Positions 52,915 to 64,000 are shown, numbered from the stretch's first letter. The stretch: DNA of 64,000 nucleotides from Echiichthys vipera (GCA_963691815.1 OY829661.1:1481001-1545000); one strand, 5' to 3'. Made by a program: numbers and translations. The notes: a model not told the origin generated them from the letters alone.

Positions 52915-54971
52915 ATGAACGGAGAATTTGATCCCGAGCAGGACGATGGAGGCTGGGGTCCGGTTAACCCCAACTCCAGATCGACGTCATTTGCAGTCCA
53001 GTTAGACAATATGATAAAAGTAGCGGATACCACCCTCAGACCGAAAGGGAAAGAAGAGAAATTGTCGGAAATACGAGTTAAAGTGGAAGGGTTGGTGAAG
53101 AGAAAAGGAAAAGGAAAAGAATGAGAAAGGATCATTGGGCAAGTGGTTATGGGAGAAGGAGTGTGAAAGTCATGTGACAAGGGATGAAATGATGGACAAG
53201 GGTAAGAATGCAGGAATAATGAAACGTTCCGGATATACGAAAAAAGTGGAAGCTCTGGAGGAATATAGAAGGGAGTGGTCGGAACTAGGGTTTTACTGGC
53301 AAAGTACAAAACACTTACACAAAAAAACCACACCCACTAAAAAACAACTTGCCACTTCTGCCACAGCTTCGTCATGTCACCCTCCATATTCCCCTTCAGC
53401 GACGACTCAAACTTCAGAAACCCCTGGCATGTATCCAACATTGTATATTACTGAGGGCACCCTCACGGTCGGCGAAGAGGAAGAGGTGTACACACAGGAT
53501 ATTGTTAGTAACACCTTAAGCCTACAAACGGGCCCCATCTCACAGGCAACAGGAGGGGCCTCGTGGCCACCTCCATCCCTGCCACCGACGGTTAACACCA
53601 GCTCAGGCGGAATGGACACTGCTCCATTTGATCTGCGCAAACAACGTGAAAAACAAGCCGAAGAATGGGCTAGGTTAGAAAGTGAATTACAAAAGTACCA
53701 CTCGACACTGAAGCAACAGACCCAACGCCGACCTCCACCACTCACCACTGCCCCCACTCCGACAGCACAGCCACCGTCGCAGCCTACAGGCTTCCCCACA
53801 CCGAGCTCCAATACTCCTTTACCAGCACTCAGGACAGGGACAGAAGAACAGACTGGGAATTTCGTTCCTGTCACTATGGATCTGTTAGGATCCTGGGACA
53901 ATAACGATCAGGACACCAAACGGTCAGTCTCCTTCTGTGACAGACATACTAGAACGCGAGAGGTCTGCTTTACAGGAGAGAATTTGGGAATCAACAGCCA
54001 CTGTTAAAGCCCTGGAAAATACTATTGGTAGCAGGGTTGCGGCCAGAAATCGCACAAGCCGTCAGGAAAATCTTTCTGGAGGGGCATATGGCAATTATCC
54101 ACTGGTGACGTCAAATAACAATAGAGGACGATATAAACCTCATAGTCAGGGAGACCTTGGCGCCATCGTTGAAAAACTACCAGCTATGTCCGAAGGGGGT
54201 AACTTGTGGTTAGCCAAATTAGATGCGTTGACTGCGGGACAGAAAATAGGACTGGGTGACTTCCGAGCGGTAGCTGCACGTTGCTTGACAGGAGGAGACT
54301 TAGCGTCTCTTGAACAACAGGCAGGGACCGTTGGCCTAAGTGATGATACTCCATTTTTGGCACTGAGCACTCTGATTGGTCAGTTTTTAAGGGAAAAATA
54401 CCCATTGCCCAGCGCAGCCGGCATCCCCAAAATGAGGTGGGATCCTAAGCAAAATCCGCGAGAATACATTGACAACGGCAAAGATTTATGGTTAAAATAT
54501 ACAGGCATGCACCCTGGCAAAGAAGGTACACAACGTGAATGGTTTAGACAGGCGGTACTGGAGGGAGTTCCGGAGGAAGTCAGAGTGGCTATGGTCAATA
54601 ACCCGGATATGTTAGGGGCGGAGTCGACTAATTGGGAAAAACATCTCATATATCATTTGACTCGTGCACAAGACCAAACTCTAAAAGAGACAGAGGATCT
54701 TAAAGAATTACAGACACAACTACTGAAATTACAATTATCTGATGCGAGACAAAAAGTAAATGACAAAAAGAACTCTAATAAGGACTCTGGGAAGGTGATG
54801 GTTGCCGCAGAATACACGCCCGACTCATTCTACTCTGATCACATTCCATGGGTGCCACCACACCAACAACAAACGAGGGGCAGTGGGCGTGGCAGGGGAT
54901 TCGTGAGGGGTGGCAGCAGGTTCCGAGAAGGGCATGGAAAGGGCAGTACAGGGCGTGGTCAGTCGAGGTAG
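52915..54971 (+). pseudogene. ERV C gag: matrix, proline-rich, capsid
   Basis: It starts MNGEFDPEQDDGGWGP. Frames change near 53120 and 53990. The middle is proline/threonine-rich (PPLTTAPTPTAQPPSQ), as in a retroviral p12 or linker. The capsid segment has KIGLGDFRAVAARCL, LREKYPLPSAAG, REYIDNGKDLWLKYTGMHPG and REWFRQAVLEGVPEEVRVAM, corresponding to the major homology region area. It ends in an Arg/Gly-rich tail (RGSGRGRGFVRGGSRF) and TAG. The start is the first ATG after the leader. Confidence 0.88.
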
Positions 54972-55664
54972 GGTTGCTTTGTATGCGGTGACCAAGGACA
55001 CTGGGCCAGAGACTGCCCCAGAGGCCAGGGCGGTCCGTCACGTTTCCGGGCCTGAGGCCGTGCATCTGGAGGACGACGACCTCCATGTCCTCCTTGGCGT
55101 GCCACTGACGAGGCCCCACCAGAGGGCAGCAACGAAGATCCCGGCCAGTTTCCACAGTGGGAGGGTGGCTGGGAGGAGTCCAGCCAATATTGACACACCG
55201 CTGAGAACCACACGGACAACAATCCCACGGCAGAACCAATGTTGTCTGTACAAGTAGGAACGGCCGAATTGCCATTTTTGGTTGACACGGGGGCCACGTG
55301 CTCAACGATAAAATCATTACCTCCCGGTTCTCTATCTTCAAACACCACCACACTTGTGGGCTTCTCTGGGGAAAAACAAACTCTGCCGATTACCAAACCC
55401 CTGTTAACAAAAATTGGCCCACATACTTTTGCGCATCCCTTTGTGCATTCTCCCATGGTCCCTATGAATCTCCTGGGGAGGGATATGCTCATTAAAATGG
55501 GAGCATCCATCCTGTGTTGTGCTGATGGACTGGTTGTCACTCTACCGGACGGTACTCGACTGCCATGCTCGAACTGCCCAGCCTCAGCTGGACAATATCC
55601 GCTGCAACCTGTAACCGAACAATGCGTCGACATATACTGGGGAACTATACAACCACAAATATAG
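54972..55664 (+). pseudogene. ERV C nucleocapsid knuckle and protease
   Basis: Directly after the gag TAG, in the same frame, comes GCFVCGDQGHWARDCPRG, a complete CCHC knuckle. Two TGA codons interrupt the following linker, still in frame. The protease then reads PFLVDTGATCSTI, with the catalytic D-T-G at about 55282-55290, and MNLLGRDMLIKMGASI near its end. The unbroken phase from gag to protease would suit stop-codon suppression as in gammaretroviruses, but the extra TGA codons show decay. Confidence 0.88.
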
Positions 55665-57470
55665 CCTGTCTGTGGGCCAGGGTAGCGTTCTTTCGGCTTA
55701 CTCTCTCTGGAAACCCTGGATAGCTCAGATCGAGCCCTACGTCTCTCCTCCGGATCCACCACATGTCACACTGTTCTATGATAGAGCACAAACTGATTGG
55801 TATCAGGATAGATATCAAAGCTGCCTTGAAAGGCAGACTTGGGAAATGGACACACAATACATTTATGTTGCACCAGAGGGCGTGGCTGCTGCGGTCAACT
55901 TAACACCTGAACAGACTTCCTGGTACATGATGGAGGACGAGGCGTCACCACACGTTTCTCTGGCGCTGCATCCTCAACATCAGGCCAAGGAACTTGGGAG
56001 CATTGTTAAAAGGGCAATACAGCAAACGGATTGGGTAGACACACCACTGCCACAAGTCCAGTATTCGCATTCGACTAACACTTATCTAATTTTAGTTTCA
56101 GGAACTGATCGGGTAATCTTAGAACATGCACAGTTGTCCAGACATCACGGTCGCGAGCAGACAGATCACCCAGAGGCTGCCAACATACTTGCCGAACTTC
56201 CTGCTAGTTTATGGGCAAATGGCCCGACGGACGTCGGCATGGTACAATGCTCACCGGTCACTTTCCAGATACAGGACAACAGTCCTATCTGGATCAGGCA
56301 GGATCCACATAAGCCTCAAGCTGAGGAGGGGATAGCTGACACAATCCTGGGCCTTCTCCACTCAGGGGTCCTGGAGCAATTACATTCCGAATGGAACACG
56401 TCCATTTTACCGGGCCATCAATGACATCCTTCGTACTCCCACAGTACCAGTTCCTAACCCATATGTTGCGCTCACGAATTTGGCTCCGGAACAACAGTGG
56501 TTCACCTGTATTGATTTGGCTAATGCGTTCTTCTGTTTGCCTTTGGCCAACGAGTTACGGGACATTTTTTCATTTACCTTCCAAGGACAACGACTTAGAT
56601 ACACCCGCCTACCACAAGGTTTTGCCCTCTCCCCTGGACTGTTTAATCAGACCCTCAAGGAACTGTTAGTCGACTGTCCCTTACCCGTCCAAGTGACTTT
56701 GGTTCAGTACGTAGACGACCTGCTACTTGCAACGGCCGCGTTATGCCTACAAGCGACGCAACTCGTTCTGATTCATTTGGGAAAAGGGGGATTCAAAGTC
56801 AGCAAAAACAAACTGCAGGTCTGTCGAAAGCAGGTTTCTTTTTTGGGAAGGGTAATTTCTCAGAAGGGGAATAGCCTCTCTCCACAGCATAAATCCACCA
56901 TTTTGCATCATTCAAAACCCGTGTTCGTAAAAGACATGCTGTCGTTTTTAGGACTCACAGGCTATAGTAGGTCATATATTGCTGACTATGTTGGACTGAC
57001 GACTCCCTTGCGCAACCTCGTGAAAGAACAGGGTATGCGGAATCTCTCAGCATCTCTTGACTGGACCCAGGAGGCGGAAGAAGCTTTTATCAATCTTAAA
57101 CAGGCACTTTCGTCCGCCACTGAATTGGCCATTCCAGACTACTCGTTACCGTTCTGTCTCGATGTCTCTGTCACAAATGCCTGTGCCAACGGCATTTTGT
57201 TCCAGAGAAAAGGGGGAGATAGGATAGTATTAATGTATGTAAGTGTCATGTTAGACGAAATGGAAAAACGACATCATGACTGCACTCGACACGCAGCAGG
57301 TTTGGCTAAAATCATCCAGAAAACAGCCCATGTCGTCATGGGCCATCCATTACACGTTTTGACGTCACACAGTGGTAGCATATGTCAACTCACAAGCATT
57401 CACATTAACGGCGTTACGACAACGAAGACTGAGTCATATACTCGAAGCCCCAAATTTAACATTCACACAT
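55665..57470 (+). pseudogene. ERV C reverse transcriptase
   Basis: An N-terminal pol extension (55672-56424) includes AAAVNLTPEQTSWYMMED and then the RT lead PIWIRQDPHKPQAEEGIADT, GLLHSGVLE. After a frameshift near 56395 come FTCIDLANAFFCLPL, RYTRLPQGFALSPGLFNQTL and QYVDDLLLA (YVDD near 56707), all with catalytic residues present. The connection region follows (MLSFLGLTGYSRSYIADYVG, AIPDYSLPFCLDVS). A further frameshift near 57370 leads to RNase H. Confidence 0.93.
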
Positions 57471-58160
57471 GAAGGAATAAATATGGCCGATCAAATGGGA
57501 ACAGGAGAACCTCACACGTGCGTGGACATAATATATAGGGATGAAAAAGTGGAACCTGACTTGCAGGCACAAGCAATTGATGGCGCCAGAGACTTGTACA
57601 CAGACGGCTGTTGCTTTAGAGACGAAAAGGAAGGGTTAAAAGCTGCCTTCACGGTGGTAGAGGATCTACAAGGACAGTTCGTCACACGAAGCGCGGAACG
57701 AATACAGGGACAGCAATCAGCCCAAAGGGCGGAGGTTCTGGCCCTTATAGCGGCCCTAAAAATAGGTGAAGGACAGAGAGTAAACATTTATTCAGACTCC
57801 GCGTATGCAACGGGCGCGGTGCATGTAGAATTAAAACAATGGTTAAGGACAGGCTTTCTGACGACCAACAAAAAACCCATCAAACATGAAACTGAAATGA
57901 GAGAACTGGCGAATGAATTATAACTCCCAAACGAGGTAGCAGTAATAAAATGCAAAGGACATGACAAAGTCAACACACGAGTAAGACAAGGCAATGACGC
58001 AGCTGATCAAGCCGCAAAGAAGGCAGCAGGATACGTAACACAAGCAATAGTGGTGTGTTCAGAGGCAGAAGAGCTATCTGATCAGAGTGCACTCAAAAAT
58101 GGACAAGCAGCAGCGTCTCCACAGGAGAAAACCAAGCTAGAGGGGCCACACTAACGGATG
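57372..58160 (+). pseudogene. ERV C RNase H
   Basis: The frame has DLYTDGCCFRDEKEG (first Asp), QRAEVLALIAAL (Glu) and IYSDSAYATGAVH (second Asp). After an in-frame TAA at ANEL it continues with KCKGHDKVNTRVRQGNDAAD, which carries the last His and Asp. All four catalytic positions are visible; the stop separates the final one. Confidence 0.92.
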
Positions 58161-59284
58161 GTTTGTGGAGAGGCCCGGATGGGCGTCTCGTTTTGCCACC
58201 GGACGGTAGACAGACCGCTTTAGCTGAAGCACACGGTGTGGGACATGTGGGTGTGGCTCAGATGATGAGAAATCTGGAACATTGGTGGCATCCTTATCTG
58301 AAAGACATGGCCAAACACTTTGTGACCACATGCAAAATATGTACACAGTACAATGCCAGACCCACGGTGAAACCACATCCTGGAAGATATCCTCTAGAAC
58401 CCAGAGTCGGAAGAGAAATCATAATCGATTATACAGATATGGTTACCATGGTAAGAGGGTATAGGTATGTGTTGATGTGTGTGGATGCATATACAGGATG
58501 GCCAGAGGCATGGCCTGCGAAGAAGAAAGACAGTAAGACGGTAATTAAGTTTTTGATAAACCAGTACATCCCGAGACATGGGTTCCCGGAGAAAATCAGG
58601 TCAGATAACAAAACACATTTCAAGAATCAGGATTTGCAGAAGGTTGAATCAATGTTGGGTTTGAAACACAAGTTTGGTACAGTTTACCATCCCCAGTGAC
58701 AAGGGAAAGTGGAATTAATGAATCAGACTATAAAAAACAAATTGGCCCAAATCTGTGCACAGACCAAAATGAATTGGGTTGAAGCCCTACCATTAGCCTT
58801 GATGTCTGTTAGGAGCTCTGTGAATCAGAGCACAGGTTTCACGCCTTTTGAGTTGCAAACAGGAAGGGCTCTGCCAGGGCCACAGTCTAGGCTGCCTGGT
58901 ATGAAAAATGATGACCAATCACTAACCAACAGAGAGTATTTCCGTGAATTGCAAAGTCTCGTTTCAGCATTCGCCAAACAGGTGACCGATCGACTCAGCA
59001 ACGCGGAGGCCCAGCCAACGCCGGAGACAGACTGGGTGGTGCTGAAGGTAATCAAGCGGAAGTGGTCCGAACCTCGCTGGACAGGTCCATACCAGGTGGT
59101 GGAGCGAACGTACCACACCATCCGACTAAAGGGGAAAGGCAACACTTGGTACCACTGGAGCCAGTGTGCGGCAGCGGCAGAACCACAACGCTCCTTGAGT
59201 GAGGTGCATCAGGACCTGAAAGCATCGTGCACTGTACCGGCTGGTACAGAAGAAAAGACCACCGACCAACAAGGGGCAGAATAA
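58155..59284 (+). pseudogene. ERV C integrase
   Basis: The zinc domain includes HGVGHVGVAQMMRNLEHWWH and CKICTQYN. The core has IIIDYTDMV (first Asp), RSDNKTHFKN (second Asp; Lys replaces the usual Gly) and, after a TGA at YHPQ, the segment KVELMNQTIKNK with the Glu. The C-terminal domain reads RKWSEPRWTGPYQVVERTYH. One stop in the core and a frame change at the start inactivate it. Confidence 0.92.
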
Positions 59285-61470
59285 TCCCCTGGTGGCACTG
59301 GAGGGAAGGTAGTATACCTGAGCTCGTTAAAACCAACACCCGAAGAAGACGACGTCGCCAGACCCACCATCTCCATGACAACGTGTCAACTGAACTTTTT
59401 CATTTTTCTATCTGTAATATTTGCTTTTTCCTTTGCTTTAGGTTTGCTAAAACTAATACTCACAGGGAACCACTAGGTTTTAGTGCTAAATCATGCTACT
59501 ATTTGGTAATAGAGGAGTGTTATTATCGTGTGGTGCTCTAACATGTATAATTGTACCCCTGATTTTGTCAGGTGATTTTGACCCCCCAGAGTAAGGCAGT
59601 GACACCCCTTAGCCCGCTCTCTCGTGAGAAACAAGGAACGTAAAAAAAGGATAAGTGCATACAGAAATATGGGGGAATTGAGTTAGATTACACCCTAAAT
59701 TCAACCTCTGCGTTCCAATTTGACCTATGTAGCGTAATTCCTTGTGGAGGCAAGCCAACTTCGCATAGAGGGTATGACGTATATCTCTGTCAGCTGGGTT
59801 GGCCAGGGAGCCAGGTTTGGTGTCCTAGCTGGAACCATGTCTGGCAGGCCACCAATTGAGACTTTAACCCGCAAACGACGACCTCGGAGGGAAAGGTAAA
59901 AACGGCGGGGTACTTTCGTATACAGAGGGATTTTAGTGCACAAACAAAGCCATTTACAATGAGTGTCCTACAATTAACAGCCAATCCGTATCCTAACCGC
60001 CCAAGTGGACATTGTTGGAACTATACCGAAAACTCCTTCTATTTCTTATTAGGGTTAGATATCACAGGAAAGGACCCTATGGGCTTAGTAAAACTGAACT
60101 TACACCCGGCTCATCCTCAAAACCTCACCGCATTAGCCACTGTGTCCGCTCCAGCCCCAGCGACTAAACCGGACCTGGGATCTACCTTTAAGGTCATAGA
60201 CTACTCTCTATTGAAACCGGCAGATGTAGTACGGATGGCTACGGGGTACTCTGAAGAAAAGTTGTGGGTATCCTGGGTAGCTCAGGTAGCGCGAGAACAG
60301 AGTGAAGGGGACTGTGTAGCATGTGCATCTGCTCGCCCCAGTTTAGTAACAGTCCCAGCGCCACTCTTTCCAAACAACACAGTAGGCTATAATTGCATGA
60401 TGAGCTTGACTAACGGCATTGATACCAGCTGTTCCACTCATCTCCGGACATCTGTTTCCCCCGATATCTAACAAAACCACAGTAGGTCAATTTACGCCCA
60501 ATGTTACGAATGGTCTGACTATACCCCAAGATGTAATCTAACTCACAGCAAAACGCCTGATAAACGCGACTATGGGTCCATAGACTCCTCCTGGTGCAAA
60601 GAAATCAGAAACGGAAGTGAAATTGGCACGTGGGCTCGGGCAGGATTGTATTACTATTGCGGCACTAACCGACTCTATGTCCGTCTTCTCCCACATAGCA
60701 TTGGGAAATGAGCAATGGTAAGACTGAGAACACGTCTCCTCTTGATAGACGACCATTTGAGACATCTGTCTGCCACCGAAACCGCTAGACAGGCACTCAC
60801 ACAACGTCGCCGACGTCATGTGCTCCAGAAACGACACACCGGTTCATTTGATACATCATTAAACAATCCTTTGTATATTGATGCAGTTGGAGTACCAGGC
60901 GGGGTCCCCAACCGATACAAATTAGCGGATCAAGTAGCGGCAGGTTTCGAAAACATCCCCCTTATCAGCGCTGTGTTCCCGATCACGCCCAACAAAAATG
61001 TTGATCGCATTAATTATGTGCATTACAATGTCCTGCGACTAACCAATTCAACCAGGGACGCAGTCGAAGGTCTTTCGGCTGAATTAGCCCCGACTTCACA
61101 TATGGCAGTTCAAAATAGGATGGCCTTGGACATGGTTTTAGCCGAAAAAGGGGGTGTGTGTGCAATGTTTGGGGACATGTGTTGCATGTTCATTCCCAAC
61201 AATACTGCGCAGGACGGTTCAGTGACCAAGGCCTTAGAAGGATTGCGAACCCTCTCTAAAACTATGCTGTTTTCCTGGCCATACTGGTAACTTGTGGATG
61301 CTGTTGTGTACCATGTATCAGATCTTTGATGGTTAGGCTAATCACCACCACCATTGAAGGTAAAGCTCCTGTCATGATGACCATGCCTCTACTGTTAGCT
61401 GAAGAACATGAAAATCAGGAGAATGAAGATGGTGAATATGTACGGGATATTAGACTGGTCGATGTCTAGA
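59285..61470 (+). pseudogene. ERV C env, broken
   Basis: A hydrophobic leader-like stretch lies near 59390-59450. The surface subunit is in pieces (for example 59959-60471 with NRPSGHCWNYTENSFYFLLG and a CVACA motif). A basic cluster near 60805-60835 sits where a subunit cleavage site is expected. The transmembrane part (60840-61290) has NKNVDRINYVHYNVLRL and the C-x6-CC motif CAMFGDMCC, as in gamma-type env. The anchor is frame-shifted; a cytoplasmic tail is readable to about 61468. Many stops precede 60715. Confidence 0.88.
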
Positions 61471-61609
61471 CCCACTACAGATGTGATTCCAACGCTTTTT
61501 CTTAAAACCTATGTACGGACGAACTATAGCATACGGCCCAGGTATATCCATGCTGGCTATCAATGATTGTCTGCAATTGCGAACGCTTGATGTTGAGCTC
61601 TTTTGAGAG

Positions 61610-61624
61610 CTCAAAAGGGGGAAT
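61610..61624 (+). promoter_or_regulatory. Polypurine tract of ERV C
   Basis: CAAAAGGGGGAAT immediately precedes the TGTGGAAG start of the 3' LTR and would prime plus-strand synthesis. Confidence 0.9.
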
Positions 61625-61737
61625 TGTGGAAGATAGAGAAATGAGCTGCTCGGTCATGTGGCTTTTGAAATGGCTAAACTGAAGTTGGTGCACAGTGGGG
61701 TCATGGTACATAAACCCCTGGAATGAGACTAGTCCTG
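61625..61737 (+). mobile_element. 3' LTR of ERV C, first 113 bases only
   Basis: Matches the start of the 5' LTR with three differences, then switches at GACTAGTCCTG to G5 gag sequence. About 520 bases of LTR and about 130 codons of host gag were lost at this junction. Confidence 0.93.
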
Positions 61738-62455
61738 TATAGTCTTGTATTCCACCTGAGGTTGCTACTCATATTGCTGAGTGGGGTGTAAAAACTGCCT
61801 CTGAAGCTGCTACTCTAGCAGATGAATATGTACTGGCACATAGACAAAATTTGGAAAATGTGTTTCAGATAATTCTACTGCAAAAATGAACTGTGCTCCA
61901 CGTTCAGTTTGTGTTGGTCAAGAGTGTAATTATTGCCATGAAAGGGGACACTGGAAAGCAGAGTGTCCTGTACTGAAGAACAGGGTAAATCACTCGGGTT
62001 GGAAAAAGGTTAAACCAGCTGCTCTCACTGCTCCGGTTATGAAAGTTTTGGTTGTTTCTGAGGAGCTGCGTGATTCAGTTAAACCTGAAACTGAGAAATA
62101 TTCTGGCTTTGAGGCTTTTGTATCGGATGGGTTTGTTTCTCTCGCTGGTAGTGACAATAAAGTGGCTGTAGAAATTCTCAGAGATATAGGCGCAAAGGAT
62201 TCATTTATTCTGGCTTCTGTGCTGCCCTTTTCCCAGGAATCAGATACTGGTGATTGTGTGCTTGTACGAGGAATGGGTTTAAATGTCCTATGTTCTCCTT
62301 TACACAAAGCTAGACTGTCTTGTGACCTTGTGGATGGGGATGTCCACATTGGGGTCAGGCCTGCTTTGCCTATCGACGGGGTAGATGTGATTTTGGGGAA
62401 TGATTTGGCTGGAAATCGTGTCTGGGCTGACGGTTGTCCACCTGTGAAGTGCTAA
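61738..62455 (+). pseudogene. G5 gag end, zinc knuckle and protease-like domain
   Basis: It resumes with IPPEVATHIAEWGVKTASEA, ATLADEYVLAHRQ (capsid end), then after a shift the knuckle CNYCHERGHWKAEC (all ligands present) in a frame open to 62455. The protease-like part has ILRDIGAKDSFILASVLPFS, where the usual D-T-G is D-I-G (about 62182-62190), and later DGVDVILGNDLAGNRVWADG. The Thr-to-Ile change at the active site suggests an inactive protease. Confidence 0.85.
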
Positions 62456-63860
62456 ACGAACCAGATGACTGTGAACAAGAGTTTCCTGAGGTCTTCACAG
62501 CTTGTGCTGTGACGCGTGCAATGACTAGAGATCAGTCAGATTCAGATACAGTTCAGAAGGAAGAGTGCGATTTGGAAATTGATTTACATGTTACTGGATC
62601 TCTTTCTATCTCTCAGCAGGAGCTTATCAGTGAACAGCGAGCAGATACTTCGCTGAGTGAATTGTTTGACCAGGTGCAGCCTAGCATTCAAGCTAAAAAT
62701 CAAACTTTTGGATATTTTCTGCAGAATGAGGTATTGGTCCGCAAATGGGTGCCGCAGGGTTCTGATTGTGTGGGTGATTCGGTTGTCCAAAAAGTGGTTC
62801 CAACCAAGTATGGAAAAGGAAGTGTTGAAGTGTTCTCATGACCAGACAGGGCATTTGGGAGTCAAGAAAACTTACTGTCATATTTTGCGTTACTTCTTTT
62901 GGCCTCGCCTTAAGCGTGATGTTGCAGCTTACATTAAGACTTGCCATACATGTCAAGTGACAGGTAAGCCCAATCAGTCCATTAAGCCGGCTCCACTATG
63001 TCCAATCCCTGCAGTGGGCAACCTATTTGAACCTTTAATGATCGATTGTGTCAGGCCTCTGCCTAAATCAAAATCTGGGTCTGAGTATTTATTAATGGTG
63101 ATGTGTCAGGTTACGCGCTACCCAGCGGCCTATCCATTGTGTTCCATCACAGCTAAATGTAGTCAAGGCTTTGACTCAGTTTATTGCCATATTTGGAATA
63201 CCAAAGATCATTCAGAGCGACCAAGGGTCTAATTTTTCTTCGTTTGCACGAGTTCTTAAGCAGTTAAACATCAAGCATAACCAAGAATCTGCTTATCATG
63301 CACAAAGCCAAGGTGCTCTAGAACGATTTCACCAAACTCTCAAGTCTTTGTTGCGAGCATTTTGTACAGAAATGGACAGGGACTGGGAGGAAGGTTTACC
63401 GTGGTTACTTTTGGCTGCCAGGGAGGTTTCTCAAGAGAGTACTGGGTTCAGTCCTAATGACCTAGTCTTTGGTCACATGGTACGTGGACCTTTGGTAGTA
63501 CTTCGGGATGAGTGGATTACAGAAGATCCCCCTCCAAACCTGATAGACTATGTGAATGGTTTCCGACACAGGCTTTATATGGCTGGTCAACTGGCAAAAC
63601 AGAAACTTGTAAAATCTCAGGCTAGGATGAAGCATTTCTTTGACAGGTGTTCTGAGATGCGACAATTTAGTGAGGGTGACCAAGTACTGGCGTTGTTGCA
63701 GATTGTGGGGTCACCATTTCAAGCAAAGTTTGTTGGACCATATATGCTAATGCCACAGCTGTCTGAACAAAACTACCTAATTGAGACTCCAGATCGCAGG
63801 AAAAGAAACCAGCTTTGCCACATAAACTTGTTAAAGCCATATTATGTCCGTGCATCGTCT
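62434..63860 (+). pseudogene. G5 integrase, placed directly after the protease (Gmr1-like order)
   Basis: After CAVTRAMTRDQSDSD and a spacer (SISQQELISEQRADTSLSEL) the integrase zinc domain follows: HDQTGHLGVKKTYCHILRYF and CHTCQVTGKPNQ. The core has LMIDCVRPLPKSKSGSEYLL (first Asp), IIQSDQGSNFSSF (second Asp) and AQSQGALERFHQTLKSLLRA (Glu). The C-terminal module reads GDQVLALLQIVGSPFQAKFV, GPY and QLCHINLLKPYY. All three catalytic residues are present; frames shift near 62830 and 63190. No RT lies between protease and integrase; RT would be to the right of the window. Confidence 0.9.
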
Positions 63861-64000
63861 CAGGTTATGTCTGGCTCCTCAGATTCCCCTTCATCAGAAG
63901 TGTGTCCAGTTTTGACTGCTTGTACTGTGGTGCAATCAGCATTTAGTGGGGGGTGGGGGGGGGGGGGGGTGGGGTGGTGGCACCTGATGATTCTTTACTG
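63861..64000 (+). other. G5 spacer after integrase, with G homopolymer
   Basis: The integrase frame appears to continue (SSDSPSSEVCPVLTACTVVQ) into a run of about 30 bases that is almost all G (63946-63978). The window ends in this element. Confidence 0.6.

Larger units (their letters stand above)
51210..61737 (+). mobile_element. Endogenous retrovirus C, near full length
   Basis: LTR, tRNA-Pro primer site, long leader, gag, zinc knuckle, protease, RT, RNase H, integrase, env, polypurine tract and a truncated 3' LTR are all present in retroviral order. Every gene carries stops or frameshifts. The retained 113 bases of the 3' LTR differ from the 5' LTR at three positions. Most of the 3' LTR was deleted together with part of the host G5 gag. 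Confidence 0.95.

Noticed and set aside
53407..53901. Long minus-strand open reading opposite ERV C gag
   Set aside because: Antisense shadow of the proline-rich gag region.

Overview
The window looks like a repeat-rich intergenic or intronic stretch of a teleost (probably percomorph) fish chromosome. The evidence is the set of mobile elements: Rex3 (it contains the published Rex3 primer sequence), a Rex1/Babar-type LINE, fish L2 with an esterase-bearing ORF1, a HERO-like LINE with a restriction-like endonuclease, chromodomain Ty3/Gypsy elements, a Gmr1-like Gypsy, HARBI1-, hAT- and Tc1/IS630-type DNA transposons, and three retroviral lineages. No intact host gene is visible. The best host-like signal is one short terminal exon on the minus strand near 35.0 kb.

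Layout. 0-0.8 kb: 3' end and LTR of a Gypsy (G0). 0.8-2.1 kb: mostly unassigned. 2.1-6.0 kb: minus-strand Gypsy wreckage, namely a Rex3 tail, an integrase fragment (G2) and a gag/protease/chromodomain mosaic (G1) whose two LTRs are of different families. 7.4-11.2 kb: an L2 LINE split by a Myb-domain DNA transposon. 11.2-13.3 kb: Rex3 pieces, the second cut by a Tc1/IS630-type transposon. 14.8-18.1 kb: minus-strand chromodomain Gypsy (G4). 18.1-19.2 kb: Rex3. 19.8-20.35 kb: solo LTR. 21-22.9 kb: HARBI1-like, Copia and LINE fragments. 23.2-33.5 kb: a hAT-like BED element carrying a long L1, itself hit by a solo LTR, an L2 tail, a Harbinger MITE and Gypsy G3. 33.5-34.8 kb: Rex1-like LINE. 35.3-38.2 kb: HERO-like LINE. 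39-40.7 kb: second hAT/Myb-transposon pair.

40.8-64 kb is a multi-level nest. An L2 fragment was hit by ERV B (tRNA-Trp primer site). ERV B took in ERV A (minus strand, tRNA-Tyr primer site, target duplication GTAGG), which later received a solo Gypsy LTR (duplication GACAT). Gypsy G5 lies inside ERV B, and ERV C (tRNA-Pro primer site, about 10.5 kb, gag-pro-pol-env) lies inside the gag of G5. In G5 the integrase follows the protease directly, the Gmr1-type domain order.

All recognisable coding regions belong to mobile elements and nearly all carry stops, frameshifts or deletions. The genes therefore do not form a pathway; the window is a stratified record of insertions whose order can be read from who interrupts whom. 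All family calls come from reading the sequence by eye against remembered family motifs; no database search was run.
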